A stretch of 64,000 bases of DNA from Flavobacterium sp. FEMGT703F (lineage in GTDB: Bacteria; Bacteroidota; Bacteroidia; Flavobacteriales; Flavobacteriaceae). Made by a program: the position numbers and the translations under genes. Position 1 is the stretch's first letter. Each line of letters starts with the position of its first letter. The stretch covers positions 1-64,000 of the forward strand of contig PGCN01000016.1 in assembly GCA_002786385.1 (NCBI GenBank), written 5' to 3'. This document shows positions 52,336 to 62,280 of the stretch, one piece after another. The notes below the pieces were generated by a model, which saw only the letters and a program-made list of their open reading frames with translations, ran no database searches and was not told the DNA's origin.

Positions 52336-54831
52336 ATGAAACAACTTCAAAAGTTTTACCCTCATTTTTTAGCCATTTTTGGTTTTATTCTTATTTCCTT
52401 ACTCTATTTTTACCCGGTTTTACAAGGCAAAAAAATCTACCAATCCGATATCGTTCAGTATACTGGTATGGCCAAAGAGCAAAACGACTTCCGAGCCGAG
52501 TTTGATACTGAGCCTTTTTGGACCAATGCCGCTTTCGGAGGTATGCCAACCTATCAATTAGGCGCCAATTACCCTAATGATTTTATTGGAAAATTAGACG
52601 ACGCACTCCGGTTTTTACCACGTCCGGCCGATTATTTGTTCTTATATTTTTTAGGGTTCTACGGTTTGTTATTGGTGTTTAGAGTCGATCCGCTGAAAGC
52701 TTTTTTCGGAGCTTTGGCTTTTGGTTTTTCCACTTATCTGATTATCATTTTGGGCGTAGGGCACAATGCTAAAGCCCACGCTATCGCCTACATGCCTTTG
52801 GTGGTAGCCGGTTTTATTTTGGTTTTCAAACGAAGATATTTGCACGGTGGCTTGTTGACCATGTTGGCTACAGCACTCGAAATCAATGCCAACCACTTTC
52901 AAATGACGTATTATTTGCTGATTTTGTTGTTGGTTTTAGCCGTGTATTTTTTATACAAGTTGGTACAAGAAAACGAATTGAAATCTTTACCCAAAATCGC
53001 CGGAACCTTTGTAGCAGCAGTTCTTTTAGCTCTTGGTGCCAATGCTTCCGGGTTGATGGCCACTAAAGAGTATTCCGATTTTAGTATGCGCGGTAAAAGC
53101 GAGTTGACTTTTAATCCCGATGGTTCTAAAAACACAGAAACGGCTTCGATGTCGAAAGACTATATCACAGAATACAGTTACGGTGTCGGTGAAAGTTTGA
53201 ACTTAATCGCGCCTCGCTTGTATGGTGGCGGTAATAGTGAAAAATTAGGTACTGATTCACACGTTTACAATTATATGTTGTCTTACGGAGCTAACGAAAC
53301 CGAAGCTCAAACGTTTACCGAAAATTACGCGCCAACCTATTGGGGTGATCAACCTATAGTGGCTGCGCCGGCCTATATTGGAGCCATTGTTTTCTTTTTG
53401 TGTGTCTTGGCGTTATTTCACGATAAGCGCAAAATTAAGTATGCCTTTTTAGCGGGCGCCATCATTTCCTTATTATTGTCTTGGGGAAAAAATTTCTCGG
53501 CTTTGACCGATTTCTTCATCGATTATGTGCCGATGTATGACAAGTTCAGAGCGGTTTCATCCATTCAAGTTATTTTGGAGTTGTGTATACCGGTTTTGGC
53601 CATCATGGGCTTGCAATCGTTTTTTAAAAATTCCGAAAATCAAAAGAAATCATTGTTGTACACTGCCGCTACTTCCATCGGATTGGTAGTACTGATTTTT
53701 ATCTGCAAAGGCGCTTTCTCATTCTCGGGCGCTTTAGACGGTCAAATTGCCGATATGTTGAGCCAAGGTCAAGACAAAACCTTCGGACAGGGTTTTATCG
53801 ATGCTTTGAAAGAAGACCGTATGGATTTGTTTAAAACCGATTTGTTGCGTTCCGGCTTTTTTATGGTGGTTACTTTCGGATTGTTGTGGTTTTACCTGAA
53901 AGGCAAATTGGCGCAAACTACTGCAGTTATTGTCATCGGTATTTTTATGGTTGGCGATTTGTTCTTCATCGATAAGAATTATGTAAGCAACGACGGTAAG
54001 CAATTCCGAAGCGCTCGCGAAATCGATCAACCTTTCGAACCAACAGACGCCGATAATCAAATATTAAAAGACAATTCGGTTTTCAGAGTCTACGAAATTC
54101 AGGGCAGATTGCAAGGGAGAACATCTTATTTCCACAAATCTGTTGGCGGTTACAGTGCTGTTCGACCGCGCCGTTACGAGCAGTTGTTTGAGTATCATAT
54201 CGACAGACAATTGAATGATTTAGGTAAAATTATCGATCCGCAAACTATGACGTTAAAGAAAAGCATTCCTATTATGAATGCCTTAAATATCAAATACTTG
54301 TTGTTGCAAACCAATGACGGCGAAAGCGTAGCGGTAACCAATCCTTTTATTAACGGTAATGCTTGGTTTGTATCCGAGTTGAAAACAGTCAATTCAGCCG
54401 ATGAGGAAATGAAAGTTCTGGGTAAAATCGATACCAAAAACGTGGCCACAGTAAGTGGTACAGAGGAAGGGAAATTGGCCCTGCCGGCCAGATTCGCAAA
54501 AGACAGTTTGGCGACTTTAAAATTGGAAGAACACCTGCCTAATACCATTAAATATACCTCTAACAATACCCAAGATGGTTTTGCGGTTTTTTCCGAAAAT
54601 TTCTATAACGGATGGAAAGCTACTATCGACGGCAAAGAAGTTGACATTCATCGTGTGGATTATGTGTTGCGTGGTTTGGCCATTCCGAAAGGGAAACACA
54701 CCATTGAGTTTACCTTTGAGCCACAAGTGGTAAAAACAGGAAGTACCATCGCTTTAGTCAGTTCGATTTTGATGATTTTGGCAATAGTTGGTGTGGTTTA
54801 TTTTGAACAAAAAGGAAAGAAAGCAGCATAA
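52336..54831 (+). CDS. YfhO-family multipass membrane protein
   Basis: An 831-residue membrane protein of the YfhO/GT-C-like class, with about a dozen predicted membrane helices in the first ~520 residues and a large extracytoplasmic C-terminal region with a beta-rich part (about 700-800: GFAVFSENFYNGWKATIDGKEVDIHRVDYVLRGLAIPKG). YfhO proteins of other bacteria are linked to glycosylation of teichoic acids or lipids. The C-terminal segment resembles carbohydrate-binding strands. It shares one base (TAATG) with the glycosyltransferase downstream. Confidence 0.85.
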   Translation: MKQLQKFYPHFLAIFGFILISLLYFYPVLQGKKIYQSDIVQYTGMAKEQNDFRAEFDTEPFWTNAAFGGMPTYQLGANYPNDFIGKLDDALRFLPRPADYLFLYFLGFYGLLLVFRVDPLKAFFGALAFGFSTYLIIILGVGHNAKAHAIAYMPLVVAGFILVFKRRYLHGGLLTMLATALEINANHFQMTYYLLILLLVLAVYFLYKLVQENELKSLPKIAGTFVAAVLLALGANASGLMATKEYSDFSMRGKSELTFNPDGSKNTETASMSKDYITEYSYGVGESLNLIAPRLYGGGNSEKLGTDSHVYNYMLSYGANETEAQTFTENYAPTYWGDQPIVAAPAYIGAIVFFLCVLALFHDKRKIKYAFLAGAIISLLLSWGKNFSALTDFFIDYVPMYDKFRAVSSIQVILELCIPVLAIMGLQSFFKNSENQKKSLLYTAATSIGLVVLIFICKGAFSFSGALDGQIADMLSQGQDKTFGQGFIDALKEDRMDLFKTDLLRSGFFMVVTFGLLWFYLKGKLAQTTAVIVIGIFMVGDLFFIDKNYVSNDGKQFRSAREIDQPFEPTDADNQILKDNSVFRVYEIQGRLQGRTSYFHKSVGGYSAVRPRRYEQLFEYHIDRQLNDLGKIIDPQTMTLKKSIPIMNALNIKYLLLQTNDGESVAVTNPFINGNAWFVSELKTVNSADEEMKVLGKIDTKNVATVSGTEEGKLALPARFAKDSLATLKLEEHLPNTIKYTSNNTQDGFAVFSENFYNGWKATIDGKEVDIHRVDYVLRGLAIPKGKHTIEFTFEPQVVKTGSTIALVSSILMILAIVGVVYFEQKGKKAA

Positions 54832-56126
54832 TGTCGGCTCCCAAAAAACTTCTCATTGTCACGTATTACTGGCCACCGGCCGGCGGACCTGGCGTGCAAC
54901 GTTGGTTGAAGTTTGTGAAATACTTGCCTGATTTTAATGTTCAACCTATCGTTTATATTCCGGAGAATCCGACCTATCCCATTATTGACCGTGGTTTGGA
55001 AAGCGAAGTTTCGGAGAAGGCTGTCATTTTGAAGCATAAAATCTTTGAACCTTACGGATTGGCTTCTTTTTTCGGCAAAAACAAAACCAAAAAAATCAGT
55101 TCCGGAATCATTCCAAATCAGAAGAAACAATCATTTTTAGAAAAAACGCTACTTTGGGTGCGCGGGAATATTTTTATACCGGATGCCCGATTTTTGTGGG
55201 TGAAACCTTCGGTGAAGTATTTGAAAAAGTACCTTCAGGAAAACAATATAGATACTATAGTAACATCCGGTCCGCCGCACAGTTTGCATCTCATTGGTTT
55301 ACAACTGAAGCAAGAGTTGGGTGTGACTTGGTTAGCCGATTTCAGAGATCCGTGGACTACTATTGGTTATCATAAAGCGTTGAAATTGTCGTCTTATGCC
55401 GAAACAAAACATAAGGCTTTAGAACATCAAGTGCTCAATACTGCCGATATCATTATCGTAACCAGCAAAACTACTAAAACCGAATTTGAAGCCATAACTT
55501 CTAAACCGATAGCCGTAATTACCAATGGTTATGATGTGGAGCAAGTGACCAAACAACCTTTGGATGAAAAGTTTACGGTAGCTCATATCGGTTCTTTTTT
55601 GTCGGAGCGTAATCCGAGAATTTTGTGGAAAGCTTTGAAGGAATTGACCAAGGAGAATCAGGATTTTGCGGCTGATTTTCAGTTGAAGTTACTCGGAGCC
55701 GTGAGTCAGGAAGTTTTAGATACGATAGCCGAATTTAAACTCAATGATTTTGTACTGAATTTGGGCTATGTATCACACCAGGAAGCTGTAGCGCATCAAA
55801 GAAAGTCTCAGGTTTTATTGTTGATTGAAATTGATTCCGAAGACACTAAAAGTATTATTCCGGGGAAAGTTTTCGAATATATGGTTTCGGAAAGACCAAT
55901 AATAGCGATTGGTCCGGAAGATTCAGATTTTGCCGAAATTATTACTTCAACCAATACCGGCGTTTTCTTTACGTATGACGAGAAAGAAAAGCTGAAAGCC
56001 TTACTTATGAAATACTACCAAGACTATAAAGCGAATAATTTGAAAGTTCATGCGGTTGGGTTACAGCAATACTCCCGCAAGAGTTTAACCGAACAACTCG
56101 CCAAACTCGTAACCCGTAACTCGTAA
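54831..56126 (+). CDS. GT4-type glycosyltransferase
   Basis: A 431-residue cytosolic or membrane-associated glycosyltransferase of the GT-B fold. N-terminal Rossmann region: KLLIVTYYWPPAGGPGVQRWLKF. C-terminal donor-binding region: VAHIGSFLSERNPRILWKAL and the family-type KSIIPGKVFEYMVSERPIIAIGPEDSDFAEII, which holds the E-x7-E-like motif. It would add a sugar to a lipid or polysaccharide chain, with the YfhO and flippase neighbours. Its last residues and stop lie inside a heptamer array (56102-56136), so the C-terminus (LVTRNS) is partly array-encoded. Confidence 0.9.
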   Translation: MSAPKKLLIVTYYWPPAGGPGVQRWLKFVKYLPDFNVQPIVYIPENPTYPIIDRGLESEVSEKAVILKHKIFEPYGLASFFGKNKTKKISSGIIPNQKKQSFLEKTLLWVRGNIFIPDARFLWVKPSVKYLKKYLQENNIDTIVTSGPPHSLHLIGLQLKQELGVTWLADFRDPWTTIGYHKALKLSSYAETKHKALEHQVLNTADIIIVTSKTTKTEFEAITSKPIAVITNGYDVEQVTKQPLDEKFTVAHIGSFLSERNPRILWKALKELTKENQDFAADFQLKLLGAVSQEVLDTIAEFKLNDFVLNLGYVSHQEAVAHQRKSQVLLLIEIDSEDTKSIIPGKVFEYMVSERPIIAIGPEDSDFAEIITSTNTGVFFTYDEKEKLKALLMKYYQDYKANNLKVHAVGLQQYSRKSLTEQLAKLVTRNS

Positions 56127-56136
56127 CCCGCAACCA
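56102..56136. repeat. Heptamer array overlapping a gene end (5 units)
   Basis: CAAACTC, GTAACCC, GTAACTC, GTAACCC, GCAACCA. The glycosyltransferase stop codon TAA (56124-56126) lies inside it; this is the only array that runs into coding sequence beyond the stop codon. Confidence 0.7.
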
Positions 56137-56139
56137 TTC

Positions 56140-57603
56140 ATGGGCATCGTACAAAATCAATCCATTAAAAATACCATTATCACTTTCCTTGGTTTCGGAA
56201 TTGGTGCTATCAATGCTTTGTTTTTTTACACCAACTTCCTTGAAAAAGAGCATTACGGAATTGTTACCACCATACTATCCGGAGCCAATATCTTGATGCC
56301 AATCATGGCATTTGGTGCCCAAAATACCTTAATCCGTTTTTTTGCTTCTTATAAAACCCAAAAAGAGCGCGATGAATTTCTGACTTTCATTCTCTTTCTG
56401 CCTTTGGTATTAATTATTCCTGTTGGATCGCTTTTTTATGCATTCTATGATCAAATTTCACACAGCTGGATTGAGGAAAATCCGACGCTAAAACCTTTCT
56501 TTTGGCTGATTCCGATTATTGGTTTGTTTATGGCGTATTTCGAAGTGTTTTATGCCTGGGCCAAAGTACATATGAAATCGGTCACCGGAAATTTCATCAG
56601 CGAAGTTTTAGTGCGTTCCATTGTAATGGTTTTATTGTTGTTCGTTCATTTTGATTTAATGGCGAAAGATACTTTTATCTATTGTTTAGCCCTAGCCTAT
56701 TTGGCGCAAGTAGTAGCTATGAAGCTCTACGCTATCTCGATAAAAATGCCGGTTTGGCGATTGGTTATTCCACAAAATATTAAAGAAATTATTCAGTATT
56801 CTTCCTTTATCATCGTTTCCGGTGGCGTTGCGGTTATGCTTGTCGATTTTGACAAAGTGATGATTCCGCAATACAAAGACATTACCCAAAACGCATTGTA
56901 TGGTGTGGCCATTTTCATTGCTACGGTAATTGCCGTTCCCAGCCGTGCCATGACACAAATTGTAGCACCTATTACGGCTCGTTTGCTGACGGAAAAAAAG
57001 CATGACGAACTTGACCAGTTGTATAAAAAAAGCGCCATCAACCTGCAGGTCATCGGTGGATTTATCATGATACTCATATTTGTCAATATCAAAGAAATGT
57101 ACCTATTGATTCCCAAAGATTACAGCGGTGGGATTTGGGTTGTATTTATGATTGGTTTGTCTAAATTTTATGATGTGCTTTTGGGCAATAACAATTCGAT
57201 TATTGTGAACACCAAATACTATCGAACGGTATTAATGTTTGGCGTTTTAACCGTTGTATTAATGATTGTACTGAATGCCATTTTCATTCCACTTTATGGT
57301 ATAGAAGGCTCGGCTTTCGCTACTTTGCTTACCGTTGCCATGTATAATACCGTCAAATTGGTGTTTGTAGTCAAAAAAATGAATTTATATCCGTTTACCT
57401 ATAAAACGCTTCATTCTTTGGGCATTCTGGCTATTTGTTTCTTCCTTTTCTATTTTTGGGATTTTTCTTTTCATCCCATTGTTAATATCGGATTGAAATC
57501 GGTTTTAGTTTCATTGGTTTATGTTGGTTTAGTTTACAAAGCCAATTTGTCTCCGGAGATTAACACGGTTATCGAAAAACAACTCAAACGAGTGATTCGT
57601 TAA
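56140..57603 (+). CDS. Polysaccharide/oligosaccharide flippase (Wzx-like)
   Basis: A 487-residue polytopic protein with about 12-14 membrane helices spread evenly, starting with the cytosolic MGIVQNQSIKNTIITFLGFGIGAINALFF. The pattern is of the MOP/PST superfamily (Wzx), which flips lipid-linked sugar chains across the inner membrane. It is the last gene of the DUF4834-YfhO-glycosyltransferase-flippase operon, 13 nt after the glycosyltransferase stop. Together the four could build and export a surface glycan. No polymerase (Wzy) is in the operon. Confidence 0.88.
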   Translation: MGIVQNQSIKNTIITFLGFGIGAINALFFYTNFLEKEHYGIVTTILSGANILMPIMAFGAQNTLIRFFASYKTQKERDEFLTFILFLPLVLIIPVGSLFYAFYDQISHSWIEENPTLKPFFWLIPIIGLFMAYFEVFYAWAKVHMKSVTGNFISEVLVRSIVMVLLLFVHFDLMAKDTFIYCLALAYLAQVVAMKLYAISIKMPVWRLVIPQNIKEIIQYSSFIIVSGGVAVMLVDFDKVMIPQYKDITQNALYGVAIFIATVIAVPSRAMTQIVAPITARLLTEKKHDELDQLYKKSAINLQVIGGFIMILIFVNIKEMYLLIPKDYSGGIWVVFMIGLSKFYDVLLGNNNSIIVNTKYYRTVLMFGVLTVVLMIVLNAIFIPLYGIEGSAFATLLTVAMYNTVKLVFVVKKMNLYPFTYKTLHSLGILAICFFLFYFWDFSFHPIVNIGLKSVLVSLVYVGLVYKANLSPEINTVIEKQLKRVIR

Positions 57604-57789
57604 AATCATTTTTGTACCTTTAGTTTATACTACAAAGAATAGCTTTAATTTAAGTTTCAAATTGACATTGAGGTGAGGTCATTTGTTCCGATTTTCAAGT
57701 GTTTAAAATGATTTTATCAAAATTTTCAGTTGAGCAATATTCCTTAGGTGGTTTTGTGAAAATGTCTAATTATAATTTTTTAAAATACA

Positions 57790-58224
57790 ATGACTCAAGT
57801 AAATCCTTATTTAATTTTCAACGGAAATTGTGAAGAAGCATTCCTTTTTTACCAATCCGTTTTTGGAGGTGAATTTCCATATTTGGGCAGATTCAAAGAT
57901 ATGCCGGCCGATGACAATTGTCCTCCGATTTCCGAGGATGAAGCCAATAGAATTATGCACGTATCTTTACCGATTGGGAATACTGTTATTATGGGAAGCG
58001 ACAGTACATCTGCTAGCGGTGATGCGATTATCGGAACCAATATTTCTGTTTCGGTTAATACATCGAGTAAGGCAGAAGCCGATAGCATTTACAATGGATT
58101 AGCAGCAGGCGGAAATGCCTTCATGCCCATGACACAAACTTTTTGGGGTGCTTATTTCGGGATGTTAAAAGATAAATTCGGCATCAACTGGATGGTGAAT
58201 TTTGATGAAAATCCCCCAGCCTAA
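57790..58224 (+). CDS. VOC-family (PhnB-like) protein
   Basis: A 144-residue VOC-fold protein resembling PhnB: VNPYLIFNGNCEEAFLFYQSVFGGEFPYLGRFKDMP at the start, VSLPIGNTVIMGSDS in the middle, and WGAYFGMLKDKFGINWMVNFDE at the end. VOC proteins can be metal-dependent glyoxalases or antibiotic-binding proteins, and no activity can be assigned. The preceding 185 nt show no gene and no canonical promoter. Confidence 0.85.
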   Translation: MTQVNPYLIFNGNCEEAFLFYQSVFGGEFPYLGRFKDMPADDNCPPISEDEANRIMHVSLPIGNTVIMGSDSTSASGDAIIGTNISVSVNTSSKAEADSIYNGLAAGGNAFMPMTQTFWGAYFGMLKDKFGINWMVNFDENPPA

Positions 58225-58285
58225 ATTATTGTATGTCTTTTATACTATAAACCAAACTGTTGCGTTATACATAAAAAACCAACTC

Positions 58286-58915
58286 TTGAAAAAAAAGATT
58301 TTTCTTCTGTTGCTAATAGCAGTGGTTGTTGCTTACGGCTACAATAGTATCAACCATAAGTATAAAAGTGAACACAAACCTAAAGGCGATGTTTCCAAAA
58401 CCGATGAAAAGGCTAAGGAGGCTTTGACTTTTTGTCGTAAAAACAACTTCAACCAAGATTTTTGTATACTAATTGACATGAGTATTCACTCGGGATTGAA
58501 TCGTTTTTTTGTGTACGATTTCAAACAAAATAAGATTACTCGACAAATGCTTGTTGGTCACGGTTGTTGTAATTATCCGTGGAGTCAAACTTGGTCAAAG
58601 GACGATCCGACTTTCAGCAATAAAGACGGCAGTCATTGCTCTTCTCTGGGAAAATATAAAATTGGGCAAAGGGCTTGGAGCGATTGGGGAATCAACGTTA
58701 AATACGTACTTCATGGCTTGGAAGAAACCAATAGCAATGCACAATCTCGTTATATCGTTTTTCATTCTTGGGAAAAAGTGTCCGACAAGGAAGTGTATCC
58801 AAACGGCACGCCTGAAGGTTGGGGTTGTCCTACCATTTCTAATGCCAATATGAAAATCATCGATCCAATACTAAAAGGTTCTGCCCAACCCGTTTTAATG
58901 TGGATTTACCAATAA
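58286..58915 (+). CDS. L,D-transpeptidase-like murein catalytic-domain protein
   Basis: About 209 residues from a TTG start at 58286 (MKKKIFLLLLIAVVVAYGYNS), chosen because it gives a compact signal/membrane anchor. The alternative in-frame start at 58202 overlaps the VOC stop and adds an odd N-terminus. The mature part matches the murein L,D-transpeptidase (YkuD-like) domain: FCILIDMSIHSGLNRFFVYD, GKYKIGQRAW and the active-site block HSWEKVSDKEVYPNGTPEGWGCPTIS, with the catalytic Cys in GWGC. It would cross-link or attach to peptidoglycan in the periplasm. A ribosome-binding site for the TTG is not obvious. Confidence 0.8.
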   Translation: MKKKIFLLLLIAVVVAYGYNSINHKYKSEHKPKGDVSKTDEKAKEALTFCRKNNFNQDFCILIDMSIHSGLNRFFVYDFKQNKITRQMLVGHGCCNYPWSQTWSKDDPTFSNKDGSHCSSLGKYKIGQRAWSDWGINVKYVLHGLEETNSNAQSRYIVFHSWEKVSDKEVYPNGTPEGWGCPTISNANMKIIDPILKGSAQPVLMWIYQ

Positions 58916-58916
58916 A

Positions 58917-59858
58917 CTATTCTTTGTCTTTTCTGCTGATTGAAACCAAGATGCCGGCAGCAAGTGATAAAGCGATAAAGCCTAGCGAAACCCATTCCGG
59001 GAATTTGTAGTAATGAATGATAAGCATTTTGATTCCGACAAAAGTCAGTATGGCAATCAAACTGTATTCCAGATAGCTGAATTTTTCTAACATATTGGCC
59101 AAAAAGAAATACATCGAACGCAATCCTAAAATGGCAAAGATGTTGGAACTGAATACCAAAAACGGATCCGAAGTAATGGCTAAAATCGCCGGAACACTGT
59201 CTAAAGCAAACAACATATCCATCACTTCAATCACAATCAATGCCACAAACAAAGGCGTTGCCGCAGTAATATGTTTGCGTTTTACAAAGAAATGCTCGCC
59301 ATCGGCATGACTGGTGATGGGCATTATTTTGCGCAGGTTTCTGTAAACAAAAGATTTTTTCGGATTGAATTCTTCTTCATCGCCTTTGAACAACATCTTG
59401 AAAGCGGTGAATATCAAAAACGCACCAAATAAATAGGTCATCCAACTGAATTTGTTAATCAGAATTACGCCAAAGAAAATCATCAATCCTCGGAAGACTA
59501 TGGCGCCTAAAATGCCCCAAAACAGTACGCGATGTTGGTATTTCTGCGGAATTTTAAAAGAAGCAAAAATCACGGCAATCACAAAAATATTGTCGACGCT
59601 CAAGGATAGTTCAATCAAATAACCGGTGATGAACTTCATGGAAGCCACAGATGGAGTGATGTCAGTCGGATTGTCTATTAGTCCGTTTTTATAAATCCAA
59701 CCTACAACTATACTAAATATAAAAGATAAGGAAACCCAGATTCCGGTCCAGATTCCGGCTTCTTTAGGTTTAATGATATGAGGGTTTTTGTTGAAAACAC
59801 CTAAGTCTAAGGCTAAGAACAAAAAAATCAGTGCTAAAAAAACAATCCAAACAGTCAT
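58917..59858 (-). CDS. TerC/Alx-family membrane protein
   Basis: A 313-residue polytopic protein with about 9 helices. The hallmark SLSVDNIFVIAVIFASFKIP (near 90) and ALDSVPAILAITSDPFLVFSSNIFAILGLRSMYF (near 215) carry the conserved acidic residues of the TerC/Alx family, some members of which export Mn2+ or affect tellurite resistance. A single-gene unit with its own -7 element. It converges on the L,D-transpeptidase-like gene with a 1-nt gap, so there is no room for a separate terminator. Confidence 0.9.
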   Translation of the reverse strand: MTVWIVFLALIFLFLALDLGVFNKNPHIIKPKEAGIWTGIWVSLSFIFSIVVGWIYKNGLIDNPTDITPSVASMKFITGYLIELSLSVDNIFVIAVIFASFKIPQKYQHRVLFWGILGAIVFRGLMIFFGVILINKFSWMTYLFGAFLIFTAFKMLFKGDEEEFNPKKSFVYRNLRKIMPITSHADGEHFFVKRKHITAATPLFVALIVIEVMDMLFALDSVPAILAITSDPFLVFSSNIFAILGLRSMYFFLANMLEKFSYLEYSLIAILTFVGIKMLIIHYYKFPEWVSLGFIALSLAAGILVSISRKDKE

Positions 59859-59880
59859 GATGCTATATTTAAAGGTAATG

Positions 59881-59888
59881 CAAATATA
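59881..59888 (-). promoter_or_regulatory. -7 element of the TerC-family gene
   Basis: Minus-strand TATATTTG, 23 nt before the ATG. Confidence 0.5.
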
Positions 59889-59971
59889 GGATTTTGCCTT
59901 GTGAAAAGATATTAAATAATAACAACAAGTCTGGGTGCTGTTGATTTTGGTTATTATATTTTATTTTTAAA

Positions 59972-60048
59972 ATACCCCTAAAAAAAATAGGGTATCCTTA
60001 TTTTGAAATCAAAATATTGCTATATTTGCAATAAATTAATAAGGGTAT
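59972..60048 (+). promoter_or_regulatory. GGGTAT half-sites around the glnN promoter
   Basis: An imperfect palindrome ATACCCCTA-(A7)-TAGGGTAT at 59972-59995, plus a third half-site AAGGGTAT at 60041-60048 downstream of the -7 element. The arrangement fits a dimeric regulator binding on both sides of the start. Confidence 0.5.
60021..60028 (+). promoter_or_regulatory. -7 element of glnN
   Basis: TATATTTG, with TTTTG at 60001-60005, a 15-nt spacer that is shorter than optimum. Confidence 0.55.
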
Positions 60049-60069
60049 AATCATTTAAAATCACTTTTT

Positions 60070-62259
60070 ATGTCAACTTTGCGTTTTCAAGCCTTAAAAG
60101 ATGCCTCGAGCAGAAAACCGGTAAAATTTGAAGAAGCCGATAAAAAATCGGCGCTTTTCGGTTCTAATGTATTCAATGATAAAGCCATGAAGCAGTACTT
60201 AACTGCCGATGCTTACAAAGGAGTAAAAGATGCCATCCAGCACGGCACTAAAATCGACAGAAAGTTGGCGGATTATATTGCTATGGGAATGAAGGAATGG
60301 GCTTTGACTAAAGGCGTTACCCATTACACACACTGGTTTCAACCGTTAACTGGAACTACCGCTGAAAAACACGATGCTTTCTTTGAAACTTCTTACGATG
60401 GTTCTGATCCGGTTGAGAAATTTGGTGGAGGCCAATTGGTTCAACAAGAACCGGATGCCTCTTCTTTCCCGAATGGTGGTATCAGAAATACTTTTGAAGC
60501 TCGTGGTTATACTGCTTGGGATCCAACCTCTCCGGCTTTTATCTTCGGAACTACTTTGTGTATCCCAACGGTATTTATTTCTTACACCGGTGAGGCTTTA
60601 GATTACAAAACACCTTTGTTGCGCGCTTTAAATGCTGTAGATGAGGCAGCAACTGAAGTTTGTAAATATTTTGATAAAAACGTTAAAAAAGTTACCGCCA
60701 CTTTAGGATGGGAGCAAGAATATTTCTTGGTTGACAGTTCTTTGGCTAACTCAAGACCCGATTTATTGTTAACCGGAAGAACCTTGTTAGGCCATACTTC
60801 TGCTAAAGGACAACAATTAGATGATCATTACTTCGGTTCTATTCCGTCACGAGCTTTAAACTATATGCGCGAATTGGAAGAAGAGTGTATGTTGTTAGGC
60901 ATACCGGTAAAAACCCGTCACAATGAAGTGGCACCAAACCAATTTGAGTTGGCTCCGATTTTCGAAGAAACCAACTTGGCGGTTGATCACAACTCATTAT
61001 TGATGGACGTAATGTCTAAAGTAGGCGAACGTCACGATTTTAAAGTTTTATTTCACGAAAAACCATTCAAAGGGGTTAATGGTTCAGGAAAGCACAACAA
61101 CTGGTCTTTGGCTACCGATACCGGAGTGAATTTATTGTCTCCAAGCAAAACGCCTATGAGCAATTTGCAATTCTTGTCTTTCTTCATCAATACAATTAAA
61201 GCGGTTCAAGAGTATGAAGAGTTATTACGTGCGGCTATTGCAACAGCCAGCAACGATCACCGTTTAGGCGCCAACGAAGCACCACCGGCTATTATTTCGG
61301 TTTTCATCGGTGAACAATTGACTAAGGTTTTGGCCGAATTAGAAGGTGTTTCTAAAGGCAAATTGTCTCCTGAAGAAAAGACAGATTTGAAATTGAACGT
61401 AGTTGGTAAAATTCCGGATGTAATGTTGGACAATACCGACAGAAACAGAACTTCGCCTTTTGCCTTCACCGGAAATAAATTTGAATTCCGTGCCGTGGGT
61501 TCATCGGCAAACTGTGCCAATGCCATGACTACTTTGAATTCCATTGTGGCCAAACAATTAAAAGAATTCAAAAAAGAAGTAGATACATTGATCGATACTA
61601 AAGGTTTGAAAAAAGACGAAGCCATCTTCAATGTGTTGAGAGAATACATCAAGCAAACTAAAAATATCCTTTTCGAAGGCGATGGTTATAGCGACGCTTG
61701 GGAAAAAGAAGCTAAGAAAAGAGGCTTGAGCAATCACAAAACCACTCCGGCTGCGTTAAAAGCTAAAGTATCTAAAAAAGCATTGGAACTATTCCATGAT
61801 TTGAACGTAATGAACCACGTTGAAGTGGAAGCGCGTTACGAAATCGAATTGGAAGAATACACTAAGAAAATCCAAATTGAAGGTCGAGTATTAGGCGATA
61901 TTGCTCGTAACCACGTGATTCCAACAGCTATTCGTTACCAAAATACTTTAATCGAAAATGTACGCGGATTGAAAGAAATCTTCGGTAAAGACTTTGAGAA
62001 AATTGCCAAAGAGCAAATCTTCTTAATCAAAGAAATTTCCGCACACATCGAAGGCATCAACTCTAATGTAGAAGCCATGACCGAAGCGCGTAAAAAAGCC
62101 AATGCTTTAACCGATGCGCAAAAAATGGCCGAAGCTTACTGTGATAAAGTTAAACCATACTTTGAAATTATCAGAGAACATTGCGACAAATTAGAGTTGT
62201 TGGTAGACGACGAAGTTTGGACGTTAACCAAATACAGAGAATTGTTGTTTACACGATAA
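60070..62259 (+). CDS. glnN: Glutamine synthetase, type III
   Basis: A 729-residue type III glutamine synthetase (GlnN), which joins ammonia to glutamate with ATP. Segments of the active site: GWEQEYFLVD (near 215), NEVAPNQFELAPIFEETNLAVDHNSLLMDVM (near 295), KPFKGVNGSGKHNNWSLATDTGVNLLSP (near 340), and the downstream ANEAPPAIISVFIG and DRNRTSPFAFTGNKFEFRAVGSSANCA. Length and the long C-terminal extension distinguish it from GlnA type I. In Bacteroidota this is often the main or nitrogen-responsive enzyme. It has a strong terminator. Confidence 0.97.
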   Translation: MSTLRFQALKDASSRKPVKFEEADKKSALFGSNVFNDKAMKQYLTADAYKGVKDAIQHGTKIDRKLADYIAMGMKEWALTKGVTHYTHWFQPLTGTTAEKHDAFFETSYDGSDPVEKFGGGQLVQQEPDASSFPNGGIRNTFEARGYTAWDPTSPAFIFGTTLCIPTVFISYTGEALDYKTPLLRALNAVDEAATEVCKYFDKNVKKVTATLGWEQEYFLVDSSLANSRPDLLLTGRTLLGHTSAKGQQLDDHYFGSIPSRALNYMRELEEECMLLGIPVKTRHNEVAPNQFELAPIFEETNLAVDHNSLLMDVMSKVGERHDFKVLFHEKPFKGVNGSGKHNNWSLATDTGVNLLSPSKTPMSNLQFLSFFINTIKAVQEYEELLRAAIATASNDHRLGANEAPPAIISVFIGEQLTKVLAELEGVSKGKLSPEEKTDLKLNVVGKIPDVMLDNTDRNRTSPFAFTGNKFEFRAVGSSANCANAMTTLNSIVAKQLKEFKKEVDTLIDTKGLKKDEAIFNVLREYIKQTKNILFEGDGYSDAWEKEAKKRGLSNHKTTPAALKAKVSKKALELFHDLNVMNHVEVEARYEIELEEYTKKIQIEGRVLGDIARNHVIPTAIRYQNTLIENVRGLKEIFGKDFEKIAKEQIFLIKEISAHIEGINSNVEAMTEARKKANALTDAQKMAEAYCDKVKPYFEIIREHCDKLELLVDDEVWTLTKYRELLFTR

Positions 62260-62280
62260 GCATAATTTTACTTTCAAATT

